Shown here piece after piece: positions 10,956 to 20,673 of a stretch of DNA of 64,000 nucleotides. The stretch comes from Jaltomata sinuosa. Its lineage: Eukaryota; Streptophyta; Magnoliopsida; Solanales; Solanaceae. Position numbers and translations under genes: made by a program. A model generated the notes under the pieces. That model saw only the letters and a list, made by a program, of their open reading frames with translations, was not told where the DNA came from and searched no databases. The first letter of the stretch is position 1; each line of letters begins with the position of its first letter. Location of the stretch: NCBI GenBank assembly GCA_003996215.1, contig QJPP01000028.1, forward strand, positions 62,001 through 126,000, given 5' to 3'.

Positions 10956-12332
10956 CAGGCCAATGGCCAGGGAAACCAAGGTCGGAACTATCAGCGAGAC
11001 AACCACTATGATAAAAGTGGCTACAAAGAGCGCGACCAAGGAAACTGGAGGAACAACACCGATAGAGGTGGGTTGTATATACCACCTGTTAATCGGGATA
11101 AAACTGGCAGCGAGGCTGAGACGTCCAAACTTGAGAATATGATGGCGAAAATGCTGTTGAAGGTGGAATCGACTGACTCTGGGGTAAAGGCAATGCGGAA
11201 TGAGTTATCAACATTGAGTCAGGTAGTGGAGTCACACTCAACCGCGATCAAGCAACTAGAGCAGCAAGTGGGTCACATCTCGGCATCTCTAAACCCAAGG
11301 AAGACGGGTACCTTGCCGAGTGACACCACTCATCCGAGGAATGACGCAAGCTGTATGGCGATCACCACAAGAAGCGGAAAAATATTACCGGAATCACATC
11401 CGGTAGTTCAGACTCAAGGTGATGTTGCGGATGATGAAGAGGCAGTAGAGGAGGAAACTCCAAAGCCCGCGGAGAAACGCAAGGAAGCTGAAAAGCTTCC
11501 AACTATGATGTTTCGACACCCACCTCCTTTCCCCCAGCGGTTGAAGAAGAAAGCCGACGATGGTAAGTTCCTGAACTTCATGACCATGCTGAAACAGATT
11601 TCAATAAACATACCATTGGTGGAAGCGCTGGAACAAATGCCCGGGTATGCCAAGTTCATGAAGGACGTGATTACAAAGAAGAGGACGGTAAGTTTTGAGC
11701 CGGAAGACAACCTCCATCACTGCAGCGCTATTTCCTCTAGATCATTAGTGGAAAAGAAAGGAGATCCAGGTGCGTTCACTATTCCATGTACTATCGGGAA
11801 GCTCAACTTCGGAAGAGCTATGTGTGATCTTGGTGCTAGTATCAATTTGATGCCGCTAGCAGTGTATGAAAAATTGGGTTTGGGAGCTCCTAAACCAACG
11901 TCCATGAGAGTGATGATGGCGGACCGTTCGGTAAAGCGACCAGTAGGGATATTGTCTGATGTGCTGGTCAAGATTGGTAAGCTTATATTCCCGGCCGACT
12001 TTGTGATCTTGGATTGCGAAGTGGATTTTGAAGTTCCCATAATCTTGGGACGACCATTGCTAGCCACAGCAAGAGCCTTGGTTGACATGGAGAAAAACGA
12101 ACTGACCTTCAGGCTAAACAATGAAATGGTCAAGTTCGATGTGTCCAGAGAGATGAAGCAACCAAGTGACATGAGGGTGGTCGCGGTCATCAATGCTATT
12201 GAGGAAGGCCCTGCGGATATGGATCTTGAGAAGAAGGGTTGTGTTGAAACCCGAGCTGTTATGAGAGTCAAGTCGCGATCGCAAGAGGACGAGCATGTAG
12301 AGGAAGGCGGTGAAAATAGATCAAAGAAATGA
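10956..12332 (+). CDS. Gag C-terminus plus aspartic protease (Athila type)
   Basis: An open frame continues Gag after the second frameshift. It starts with an N/Q/G/R-rich, probably RNA-binding tail (QGRNYQRDNHYDKSGYKERD), then a coiled-coil-like stretch (KAMRNELSTLSQVVESHSTAIKQLEQ). A basic proline block follows (HPPPFPQRLKKK) and then IPLVEALEQMPGYAKFMKD, an Athila signature. The retropepsin-like domain begins at AFTIPCTIG (11772), has the active-site loop D-L-G-A-S at 11826-11840 and the flap-end motif VPIILGRPLLATARALVD. It would cleave the polyprotein in the particle. The frame stops at TGA 12330-12332, but the same frame stays open for another 48 codons to a TGA at 12477, so that first stop may be a mutation. 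No RT follows. Confidence 0.8.
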   Translation, partial: QANGQGNQGRNYQRDNHYDKSGYKERDQGNWRNNTDRGGLYIPPVNRDKTGSEAETSKLENMMAKMLLKVESTDSGVKAMRNELSTLSQVVESHSTAIKQLEQQVGHISASLNPRKTGTLPSDTTHPRNDASCMAITTRSGKILPESHPVVQTQGDVADDEEAVEEETPKPAEKRKEAEKLPTMMFRHPPPFPQRLKKKADDGKFLNFMTMLKQISINIPLVEALEQMPGYAKFMKDVITKKRTVSFEPEDNLHHCSAISSRSLVEKKGDPGAFTIPCTIGKLNFGRAMCDLGASINLMPLAVYEKLGLGAPKPTSMRVMMADRSVKRPVGILSDVLVKIGKLIFPADFVILDCEVDFEVPIILGRPLLATARALVDMEKNELTFRLNNEMVKFDVSREMKQPSDMRVVAVINAIEEGPADMDLEKKGCVETRAVMRVKSRSQEDEHVEEGGENRSKK

Positions 12333-12479
12333 AAGCACCGCAAGAGAATCTACAAAGAAAGAGCGAAGAAGTTATCGCGACTAGCGATGGAGCCCAAAAA
12401 GGAAACTGGAATGCCACACTCCATCGAGTTCTCTTGTTTTGGAGACCCTGGCGGTCTCCAACATCATTCTGGAATCTGA

Positions 12480-14000
12480 GCCCGATCGACTTCACAGGTA
12501 TTCCTTTATTCTCACAGTTTTAGTTTTCATATGTATGCATTGGGGACAATGCATGAGTCTAAGTTGAGGGTGTTGGAAAACCTGTGAGTCACCACCGAGG
12601 GTTTTTGTTGCCGATTTCTTTTCCCTCCGGTGTGCTATCTAGTAGAACCGGCATGTTTAGGTTGTTATTTTAAAATTTTTTTTTTTAGTCGTTTTACTAG
12701 TGTCTATGCAAGCATGACGTTTTTCTTGTCTAAAAACGAGGCCCCTTTAAAAATTTTCCGGTTTTGTACTTATGTTGAAACGATTGACTGTCTGGATCTG
12801 TAGATGTCATTGTGTGAATATGATCGAATGAGTATGCTTAAGCCGAGCGGTTGTTTGATAGTTGGTAGCGATATAGTTTCTTGGTGCCAAGAGCGTGTGA
12901 GATGATTGTTATAAATTCTTACTCTGTGCATGCATCTAGAACTTGCCCGGTCTATTTTGTTAAGTTCGAAGTTTGGTTGCTTAGGAAAGGATCACAGGCC
13001 CTTTTTGTGTGCAGTCCACTTAACCTGAAAGACCGTCCAAATATAAATAATCCCTTGATCCCTGTTTGAGCCAAATTAACCTTATTCTTGCAATAACCTG
13101 TCACCATTCCCGTTTAACTTTGAATCCCTATTTTGGCCCTGGTCCTTCCTTGGACACCGTGCACCTCAACGCAGGCAATCAACCTAAGTTGAGGGTGGCT
13201 ACTATAGAGGTAAACCTTGTTTTGGCCCTGGTCCTTCCATGGACATCGTGCACCTCAACCCAGGCAATCAGCCTAAGTTGGGGGTGGCTACTATAGAGGT
13301 GAATGATAAGAAAAAGAGGATAGTGAAGATTGGTTAGGAATAGAATGAAAAAATCGGGTGTGTGCCTAAGAAAAGAAAAAAAAAAGAGATGAAAAAAATC
13401 GAAAAAGAAATAAAAAGAATTGTCAAAATAAAGAGGTCGCACCCGTAGCTAGAAAGAAGGTAGTATAAAGGTGAATAAGGATGGACAAAGTTAAGTTATG
13501 TGGTAATAAGACGTCGGTGGTTCCAAGGAGGGCTTAGTCACTAACCCCTAAATGTATCCTACCTGCACCCGAAGCCTTATTACAAGCCTAAACAAGTCCT
13601 GTAGTGATCCTGAGCGGCTTTCTGAAGAACTGAAATAGAAGAGTAAGGGCAAGCCTATGGTATCGCATGTGCATTGTTTGAAATCGCTTGTGAGTGTGAG
13701 CGCCTACCTAGTCCCAAATCTTGTGTGTGGGATTTCTTTGTGGTGAGGGCACCAAGATTTCTGTATTGTCTATTGATTGTTAGGATAGCTGCGCGTGTGT
13801 ATGTAGAATGTTCTATTATATCGGAATGACATGTTTGGATACTTGCAAGTTAGCGTTTCATACATTTATGTGCTACGAGGGAGCTTGATTTAATTGAATA
13901 AGTTTTGAATGACCATGAGTTGCTATAGACACGAGTTTGTTTCTTAGTTGAGTCGTAGTATTGTTTTATGTCATGTTGCTTGAGGACAAGCGAACGTTTT
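12480..14000 (+). other. Noncoding 3' tail of the gag-protease element
   Basis: No RT, RNase H or integrase motif in any frame. At 12540-12576 'GCATTGGGGACAATGCATGAGTCTAAGTTGAGGGTG' style sequence appears; in autonomous Athila-like elements such a phrase follows the pol stop. This suggests pol was deleted between about 12480 and 12540 while the post-pol tail was kept. A/G-rich low-complexity sequence lies at 13300-13440. A copy of the polypurine phrase AAGTTGAGGGTG occurs at 12563-12574 as well as at the true tract. Confidence 0.6.
13131..13308 (+). repeat. 89-bp tandem duplication in the element tail
   Basis: Two copies start TTTTGGCCCTGGTCCTTCC at 13131 and 13220 and end at GGTGGCTACTATAGAGGT. 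They differ at a handful of sites. Both contain the polypurine-like phrase CCTAAGTTGRGGGTGG. Confidence 0.85.
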
Positions 14001-14013
14001 AAGTTGAGGGTGT
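14001..14013 (+). other. Polypurine tract before the 3' LTR
   Basis: AAGTTGAGGGTGT immediately precedes the LTR start TGATGTGACG and follows the phrase TTGAGGACAAGCGAACG. Confidence 0.75.
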
Positions 14014-15344
14014 TGATGTGACGCTATTTTACGTCACTTTCGACTCCTTTTTACTAAGAACAATCGTGCGTTTTCAAGCAACCGTTGTTGTTTTTGATGT
14101 TTTTATGTTGTATTTGTAGGAAATGGAAACAAACACGGAAACGAACGGAAATACGAGAAAAAGAGGATTCTGCCTAAGAGTGACGGCCTGAGTGAAGGTC
14201 CGTCACACATGTGACGGTCCATCACATAGACCGTCGCATGGAGGCAGCAAAGGAGGCGACACCACTGGTTAACAGTGATGGTCCAGGCGACGGTCCGTCA
14301 CTGGCTTGACGGTCCGTCAGCCTGGCCGTCAAGTTAAGGCAGTAGCTTCAAGCGGCTGCCCGCGTTTTGGGGATTCCTAGCCCGTTTTGGATTTGGCTTC
14401 TATTACTCCTATAAATACCCTATGATAGGTTTAGTTTATTTATTATTCACCCATTAGTTTAAACACGTTTTTTAGTTGTTTTCAAGATCAAGAAACACGT
14501 TTGCTCTTCTTGAATTCGTGTTCTTGATTCGTTCTTGAGTTCTTGGTTTCTTTTGTTCTTGGATACTTGAAGATTGTCCTCAATATATTGTAAGGATCTC
14601 GTTTCTTTATTATTTTATGAACATGACTTTCTTCTTTTCATCTTCGAGCATGAGTAACTAAAACTCCCGCAACTAGGGTTGTGGGAGCCATGGCAAACGT
14701 AACAATATAGATTCCAGGTAGCGTTGGGTTCGATTTATGTATTGTCACGTTGTTAATCATACATTATGTCACGTTTTCTAGTGGGTTGCAAACATTAGAA
14801 CATGCCTAGGTTTAATTTGCTTGAGAAAGAGATTAAAACCGGGAAACTTGATTAACAACAAGGATTCGAGACTCCCAACTCTCGTCTTAAAGATTAATGC
14901 CGTAACTGGATTAATCTACTTGATGTTAGGATTGAGAGCTAAAAAGCACATCTTTTTGAGATCGAGAGAAGATAAAAGGAAATTTGTTTATTTGGTCGAG
15001 AGACGTTTAGACGATACAATTGACGCAATCACATCGTGACACGCATATAGAAAGAACCCGGTTAAGCCTAGGATCGACATTGTTACAAAAGCCATGGTGA
15101 ACACGTCCCTAGTTCATTCTCTCCTATTGATTATTTCTCTTACATAATTGTTGCTTTTGTTCACGTTGATTACAAAACCCCCCCCTTTAATTACCGGAAA
15201 CAATTGACGACTAGTCACGTATTTCACTAAAGACTTAATCTTCACCATATTCTCTGTGGGATTCGACCCCAACCTTGTTGGGTTCTTTACTTGACAACGA
15301 TCGCTTACGCTTCATTAATTTGAGGTGTAGTTTGAGCGTTATCA
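14014..15344 (+). repeat. LTR-4, 3' LTR of the gag-protease element
   Basis: 1331 bp, TGATGTGACG to GTTATCA. Cassette at 14180-14333 and TATA box at 14410. Its first ~440 bases and its last ~300 bases match LTR-2/LTR-3 closely. The stretch 14450-14650 differs much more, with many substitutions and short indels. This patchwork is not expected from simple ageing of one insertion. Confidence 0.9.
14410..14417 (+). promoter_or_regulatory. TATA box, LTR-4
   Basis: TATAAATA, same context as in the other LTRs of the array. Confidence 0.7.
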
Positions 15345-15509
15345 AGGACTCTTAATAATCACCATTCGATCCTCCATATGATCCATCCTTCCATTCAGAT
15401 CCGCTATCTTCCAATTTATGTTCGCTAATTTCATGGTGATTGAGGCAAAGGATGCCTCCATATTAAAGGACCCGTGTCCTTCATAAGCACTATCAATTGC
15501 TTTTGACAT
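15345..15509 (-). pseudogene. Possible gag N-terminus of another retroelement, truncated
   Basis: On the minus strand a frame from ATG 15509-15507 reads MSKAIDSAYEGHGSFNMEAS and later LNGRMDHMEDRM. This acidic, coiled-coil-like start resembles Gag N-termini of plant LTR elements, but I do not recognise the family. It is cut by the end of LTR-4 at 15344. A pyrimidine-rich AG just upstream of the ATG (near 15516) could be a splice acceptor. Confidence 0.4.
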
Positions 15510-16270
15510 TGTACCTACAAAATTTAACAAACGAGATTAGTAGTAAAGGTTCCTCACCCTCTCGTATGTAAACACTCAACTTACCTTCTACGCGTCATCC
15601 AAGAATTAATAGTGAACTAACTTTGCTCAACCAAGTCACAAGGCACCTATCCTTTATGGAGGAGTGTATTCTTTTACCCTAAAGAAGGACGACTCAAAAT
15701 CAAACGGATGGAGCCAAGAAGGTTTTCAACGATTGCTTAAACGAGAAAATCTTTACAAGTAATTGGTACAAAATGAAACGAACGCAAGAGATATAATCAC
15801 AACTAAGTAGAACAATACTTGTTGTTAATTAGTCTTAAGATTTCTATATGATGGGAGAATCAAAGAAAGGAAACAAAGAAGATAGAACCTGAGATTTGTT
15901 GGAGCGAACTTGATTTTATAACTGCTCGTTGGTGCGACAGCTTGTGCGAAACACATAAAGAGAAGTGCCCAATGCACCTCACTTCACACAACCAAACTAG
16001 AAAACAATCCTCCCTGGTGCGAAGTGCTGGTGCGAAATGCACCAAGTAAAGTGTTGGTCGCACCTCACTTCGCACAACACTAAGCAGAACACCTGAAGCC
16101 TCTACTTTTGTACTTGTTTTTCAACTTTTTGTACTTTTGGCTCCTAGTACTTGCCCTTTCTGGTAAATTCCATATAATACAAACACAAGTACCCTTTTTA
16201 TTTATGTCTTCTTTAGATCAAACACCTTTAATTCAACTTCTTCTTCAATGAACACCTTGAAGGACATCTA
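15510..16270 (-). repeat. LTR and leader of the truncated minus-strand element
   Basis: Noncoding. A GC-rich cassette at 15920-16078 repeats words such as GGTGCGAAATGCACC (16029-16043). That same 15-mer occurs in a second place at 19686-19700. Sequence between the cassette and the presumed gag start looks like LTR R/U5 and leader. I could not place a primer site or exact LTR ends. Confidence 0.4.
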
Positions 16271-16272
16271 TA

Positions 16273-16293
16273 CAACAACAACAACAACAACAA
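16273..16293 (+). repeat. (CAA)n tail of the RTE LINE
   Basis: Seven CAA units in plus orientation, equal to a (TTG)n 3' tail of the minus-strand LINE. TTG-type tails are usual in plant RTE elements. Confidence 0.9.
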
Positions 16294-16639
16294 TATACCC
16301 AGTATATTCCCACAACGGGGTCTGGGGTGAGTAGAATGTACGCAGACCATGCCTTTACCCCAGAGGTAAAGTAAAGAGGCTGTTTCTGATAGACCCTTGG
16401 CTCAAAATAGTCTAAGATATATAGACAATAAACAAAACAACAGATAATCACAGAACTATACTAGAATAAAATAATATAATAATCTAACTACACGAAGCAC
16501 TAGCAAGTACCCGACAGAGATGAAACAAAAGCTACAAGAGTAGCCTTACAACTACTACTAGAAAGGCAAAAAAACATTGCACTCTTCCCTGCTAAGGAGA
16601 AAACCAACCTACTAACCTTCTACCCTAATTCGTGCCCTC

Positions 16640-18600
16640 CACACCTTCCTATCTAAGCTCTTGTCCTCGGTAAGCTGCAACTGCACCAAATCCTACCTAA
16701 TCACCTCTCTCCAATATTTCTTCCATCTACCTCAACCTCTCTTTAAATCATCTATAGCTAGCCTCTCACACGGTCGCACAGAGGCCTCTGCACCTCTCCT
16801 CATCACATGCCCAAACCATTGCTACCTCACTTCCCGCATCTTGTCTTCCACTGAAGACACTCCCATCTTGTCACAAATATTTGCATTCCTAATCCTATCC
16901 CTCCTAGTAAACTACAGTGCAATATCCTCATCTCAGTCACCTTCATCTTCTAAACGTGAGAGTTCTTGACCGGCCAACACTTCACCCCATACAACATAGC
17001 CAGTCTAACTGCTACACTGTAGAACCTGCCTTTCAGTTTGGGAGGCACCTTCTTATCACACAAGACCCCGGATGCGAGCCGCCATTTCATCCATCCTGCA
17101 CCAATATGATGGGTCCCATCCTCGTCAATCTCACCATTACCCTGGATAATAAACCCAAGGTACTTAAAGCTTTCTCTCTTCTGGATGACATGCGTGTCAA
17201 GCCTCACTTCCACGTCGGTCACAGGTGTCACCTCACTAAACTTGCACTCCACATATTCCATCTTGGTCCTGCTCAACCTAAACCTTTAGACTCTAGGGCC
17301 TGTCTCCAAACATTTAACTTGTGAATAACTCCTTCAAGGGTCTCCTCAATCAAAACTACGTCATCTGCAAATAACATACACTAGGGTACCTCACCTTGAA
17401 TTTGACGCGTCAACATATCCATCACCAAGGCAAATAAAAAAGGGCTAAGGGACGATCCCTGCTTCAATCCCATCACCACAGGAAATTGCTCGAAATCTCT
17501 CCCCACCATCCTAACTCGAGTCTTTGCGCCATCGTACATGTCCCTGATCAACCTAGTGTATGCCACGGGTACACCCCTAACCTCCAAGCACCTCCAAAGA
17601 ACCTCCTTGGGAACTTTATTGTAAGCCTTTTATAGATTGATAAACATCATATTTAAATCCTTCTTCCTCTCCCTATACTGCTCCACCAATCTCCTCACGA
17701 GATGAATAGCCTTAGTAGTCGACCGTCCTGGCATGAATTCGAACTGATTCTCAGAAATAGTCACAATTCTTCTTAACCTCAACCCTCTCCCAAGCCTTCA
17801 TGGTGTGACTCAACAACTTAATACCCCTATAGTTGTTGTAATTTTGTATGTCACCCTTGTTCTTGTACAAAGGAATTATCGTGCTCCATATCCAAGATCC
17901 AGGCATCTTCGCCGTCCTAAAAATAACATTAAACAACCCCGCCAGCCATTCCATCTCTGCCTCACCCATACACTTCCAAAAATACACCAAAATCTCATCA
18001 GGTCTGATCGCTCTACCCCTATGCATCCTACAAATAGCACCTTTAACCTCCTCCACCCTAAAATGCCTACAATAGCCATAGTCACAATTCCTCCCCGAGT
18101 ACTCTAAACCCCCCAACACAATGCCTCTGTTTCCCTCTTCATTTAAGAGTTTATGGAAGTAAGTCTGCCATCTTTCCCTAATGAGCAGCTCTTCCACAAG
18201 TACTTAACCATCCTCATCTTTGATACAGTTCACTTGATCAAGGTCCCGGGCCCTTCTCTCCCTAGCCTTAGCTAGCCTATACAACTTTTTATCTCTACCT
18301 TTTCATTCTAAAGCAGTGTATAAGCTCTTGAAAGCTGTTGTCTTAGCCACCGTGACCTCCAAATTAGCCTCTTTCCTATCTATCTTATACTCCTCCCTAT
18401 TCTTTTGCTTCTCCTACTCATCCTTACTTTCAACCAACTTTGCGTAAGCCCCCTTATTTGCTTTCACCTTCCCTTTTACTTCTTCATTCCACCACCAGTC
18501 CCCTCGATGCTTGCCAGAGCGGCCTCTCGAGACACTTAACATCTCACTAGCCATCTCCCTTATGCAACTGAAAGTTGCCTCCCACATACTATTCGCATCC
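16640..18600 (-). pseudogene. RTE LINE reverse transcriptase, broken
   Basis: The enzyme would copy LINE RNA at a nicked chromosomal target. Reading on the minus strand: RWQTYFHKLLNEEGNRGIVLG (about 18170), GPDE-like 'RAIRPDEILVYFWKCMG', PLYKNKGDIQNYNNYRGIKLLSHTMK (about 17830), the region-4 motif MGLKQGSSLSPFLFALVMD (about 17460), the catalytic F-A-D-D at about 17358-17369, and the thumb/C-terminal SRTKMEYVECKFSE with FKYLGFIIQGNGEIDED and VPPKLKGRFYSVAVR. Stops and frame changes separate these blocks; a TAG just before FADD sits where Trp is usual. The endonuclease domain is missing. Certainly inactive. Confidence 0.85.
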
Positions 18601-18620
18601 CCTCTACTCTCCCATGCCTA

Positions 18621-19149
18621 TGAATTTCAAATTTCAAACTCTCTCAATTCAACTCGGAATGACTCTAAATTTTAAATGTAGCCTCTTCTCGATATGAAGA
18701 ACAAAGTCCGGTAATAATTAGAATAAAATCACTCCAAATTGAAGAGACCCATTTTGTGTTCTTCAAGTTTTTCAAACGTAAAAAAATGGTGAAACCTTCA
18801 AACCTCAACCAAATTCTACCAAACTTGAGATTCAAGCTTCCTATGAATAGGAAATCAAAGCCCAATAGGTTTGAAGTCTCAAATCAACCCAAATCTCGAA
18901 CTTGTTCTTCAAGCTTCTTCACCCAACAATGGTGAATTCTTCAATTCAACTCTAAATAAGCTCAAATCTCAGATCTAGACTCAATTGATACTAGAGAACA
19001 CAAATTTAGTATCAGATTTTCAAACAAAACACTAGTTCAAATAATATTTTTATAAAATTTTCCAAAACGGTTTTTCCTTTAATTGTTTTTGAAATTTTTA
19101 GATTTATGAACCTAGGATTAAGAATTGTGGGGACAATCCTTTAGCCTAA
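18621..19149 (-). other. Leader region after a minus-strand initiator-Met primer site
   Basis: AT-rich, no coding potential. It follows the primer site on the minus strand, so it is probably the 5' untranslated region of the LTR element whose LTR lies to its right. Interrupted by the RTE insertion at about 18620. Confidence 0.45.
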
Positions 19150-19161
19150 GCTCTGATACCA
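19150..19161 (-). other. Primer binding site, initiator tRNA-Met
   Basis: Minus strand TGGTATCAGAGC, complementary to the 3' end of plant initiator tRNA-Met. A short phrase TTATAATT separates it from the presumed LTR. Confidence 0.75.
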
Positions 19162-19164
19162 AAT

Positions 19165-19825
19165 TATAAGATCTCGATTAGGAGACTAATGGAAATCCAA
19201 ATACAGAAATTTAATAAGCAAAAGATATGCATAATTAAATATAATCAATCAAGTTTATGGGCAACAAAGAACTTTATACCCTCACCTCCCAATTGAACCG
19301 AATCAACAAACAATAACCCAACTCAATCAAACAAGATACACACAAATGAATCCATAAATGGATGACTCTATGATTAATCAAGCAAAGAAGTTAACAAGCA
19401 ATCAAAGGAATCCACCCCTAGTCACTCAACTAACTATTAGGAATCCACCTAATAGACTATTAGGAATCCACCCAACAGATTTCTACAACTAGATAACTAG
19501 ATTCGGAATCCACCCAAGACTACAAGCTAATTTAGCAACTACAAGCTTCAAGAGCAACCTTCAATATTCATCAAAATCTGCTTAGCTAACGGAAGATAAC
19601 CCCTATTTATAGCTATTACATAAAGGCTCAATAGTGGCCTTGAAAGACACTCCAACTTGACCCAACACACAGGATGTGCATTTGAGGTGCGAAATGCACC
19701 AATTGAAGTGCGTGTCGCACCAACACTTTGCACCACTTGAGCAGAAGCATCTTGCAGCCTTGTGCATTTGATGTGAAAAATTCACCAATAGAAGTGCATG
19801 TCTCCCTCTGGTTGCACCTTCAAGT
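19165..19825 (-). repeat. LTR-like region, minus strand
   Basis: Bounded on its 3' side (minus strand) by the initiator-Met primer site. It contains the GC-rich cassette 19676-19800 with GGTGCGAAATGCACC at 19686-19700. Short direct repeats 'GGTGGATTCC' (plus GGAATCCACC) occur several times between 19409 and 19515. The 5' boundary is approximate. Confidence 0.5.
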
Positions 19826-20005
19826 AGGTTCACTGGCAGCCTCATCTTCCCATGCAATCATCCACAAGTTGTAGATCCTTGATCTACGCTCTTCAATGGT
19901 CTTCAAAGCCTCTTTCTTCATGAATAGGGATTGTAAGTCTTGGAGTTCTTTAGCTTGACTCTTAGTGAATAGCCTCATAGGGGTTGTGCCGGGCGATATC
20001 ATATC
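19826..20005 (-). pseudogene. Polyprotein C-terminal-like fragment
   Basis: Reads PMRLFTKSQAKELQDLQSLF on the minus strand, then a short tail ending at a TGA near 19820. Short 'TRSxAKxLQ' peptides of this kind occur in plant Gypsy polyproteins near domain ends. It is fused directly to the gag fragment on its right, so a large deletion or recombination joined two places of one or two elements. Confidence 0.4.
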
Positions 20006-20454
20006 ATTCCCGGTCATAACAGGGCCTAGCACCAGACAAAAGAAAGCATCAGTACCCAACACCGCATCCATCCTGGGGGTCACTGCAATAGCTGGATAAA
20101 TGCCTAGAACCTGATCTGTTGTCCCAGTAGGGGTGGCTCCAGTACCTGCCAGCCTACTCAAAAAAGACAATACCTGTTGTACGACCTTGAATGACATAGG
20201 GGGAGGCTTGCACCTCTGACCGGTGCCACCCCATCTTTCTCCGCGCCCTTCTCAAGTACAACCTCAACCTCTTCTTCAACAGGATCTTGGGGTGGGGGAG
20301 GGGTCGCTGCTCTTGGCTCAGCCGCTGCCTGAGCTCCACCCCTGGCGGGTGTTTCTCTTCCTCTTCCCCTGCCCCTGCCCCTTCTTGGCCCTCTGACTAC
20401 CGTCCCCCGAGCTTGAACTGCTACCCTAGCTCTATTATGTCTGGTGTAAACCAT
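20006..20454 (-). pseudogene. gag: Gypsy gag N-terminal fragment
   Basis: Starts MVYTRHNRARVAVQARGTVV at 20454, continues with an RG-rich block (RGPRRGRGRGRGRE), an acidic linker, then after a frame change near 20200-20230 reads FLSRLAGTGATPTGTTDQVL and GTDAFF...GPVMTGN, where Gypsy Gag core would follow. The sequence breaks off at about 20005. The start lies 204 bases from the primer site, as expected for gag in this lineage. Confidence 0.7.
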
Positions 20455-20657
20455 CTGCGGATAAAAGAGTGAAGGGAGTTAGATACCAATTTGTATCGCC
20501 AGATACCAATTGGAAACAAGTTATAAAACGAAGGAATAAAGAAGAGATAGTTTCCTAAAGTCCTATAGCCTCTCGAAGAAAAGTACAGACATCTCTGTAC
20601 TGTTCCGCAAGACTCTATCTAGACCCATTTTGGTACGATGAGATCATCGAACCTAGG

Positions 20658-20669
20658 GCTCTGATACAA
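20658..20669 (-). other. Primer binding site, initiator tRNA-Met (one mismatch)
   Basis: Minus strand TTGTATCAGAGC followed by CCTAGG; the usual form is TGGTATCAGAGC. It lies 4 bases inside the LTR end. Confidence 0.75.
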
Positions 20670-20673
20670 TCTT

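Larger units (their letters stand above)
5826..15344 (+). mobile_element. Non-autonomous Athila-type gag-protease retrotransposon with triple 5' LTR
   Basis: Order: LTR-1, 14-bp spacer, LTR-2, 14-bp spacer, LTR-3, tRNA-Asp primer site, gag, protease, noncoding tail, polypurine tract, LTR-4. No reverse transcriptase, RNase H or integrase is encoded between protease and 3' LTR; only about 1.7 kb of noncoding DNA lies there. Such an element would need enzymes from a related Athila element to move. The 5-bp flanks, ACCCC (5821-5825) and AGGAC (15345-15349), do not match. So the two outer LTRs may not descend from one insertion, or the ends were remodelled by recombination. The protease sequence and the tRNA-Asp primer site are both known Athila traits. 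Confidence 0.85.
16271..18620 (-). mobile_element. RTE-clade LINE, 5'-truncated, decayed
   Basis: Minus-strand non-LTR retrotransposon. Its 3' end is the (TTG)n tail (plus strand CAA repeat at 16273-16293), next to the UTR phrase 'CTGTTTCYGATAGACCC..GGCTCA' also found in the second copy at 41297-42141. The 5' end is lost; the visible product starts in the linker between endonuclease and RT (SVSRGRSGKHRGDWWWN). No target-site duplication is obvious. It lies within minus-strand LTR-element sequence. Confidence 0.85.

Noticed and set aside
10432..11142. The whole 236-residue frame as intact Gag
   Set aside because: Its last ~60 residues are low-similarity and the expected N/Q/R-rich tail lies in the neighbouring frame, so a frameshift near 10953 is the better reading.
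11414..12343. Long minus-strand frames opposite the protease
   Set aside because: They are antisense shadows of the gag-protease frame, rich in Ser/Leu and without known motifs.
20287..20472. Plus-strand Ser/Pro-rich frame
   Set aside because: It is the antisense of the RG-rich gag start on the minus strand.
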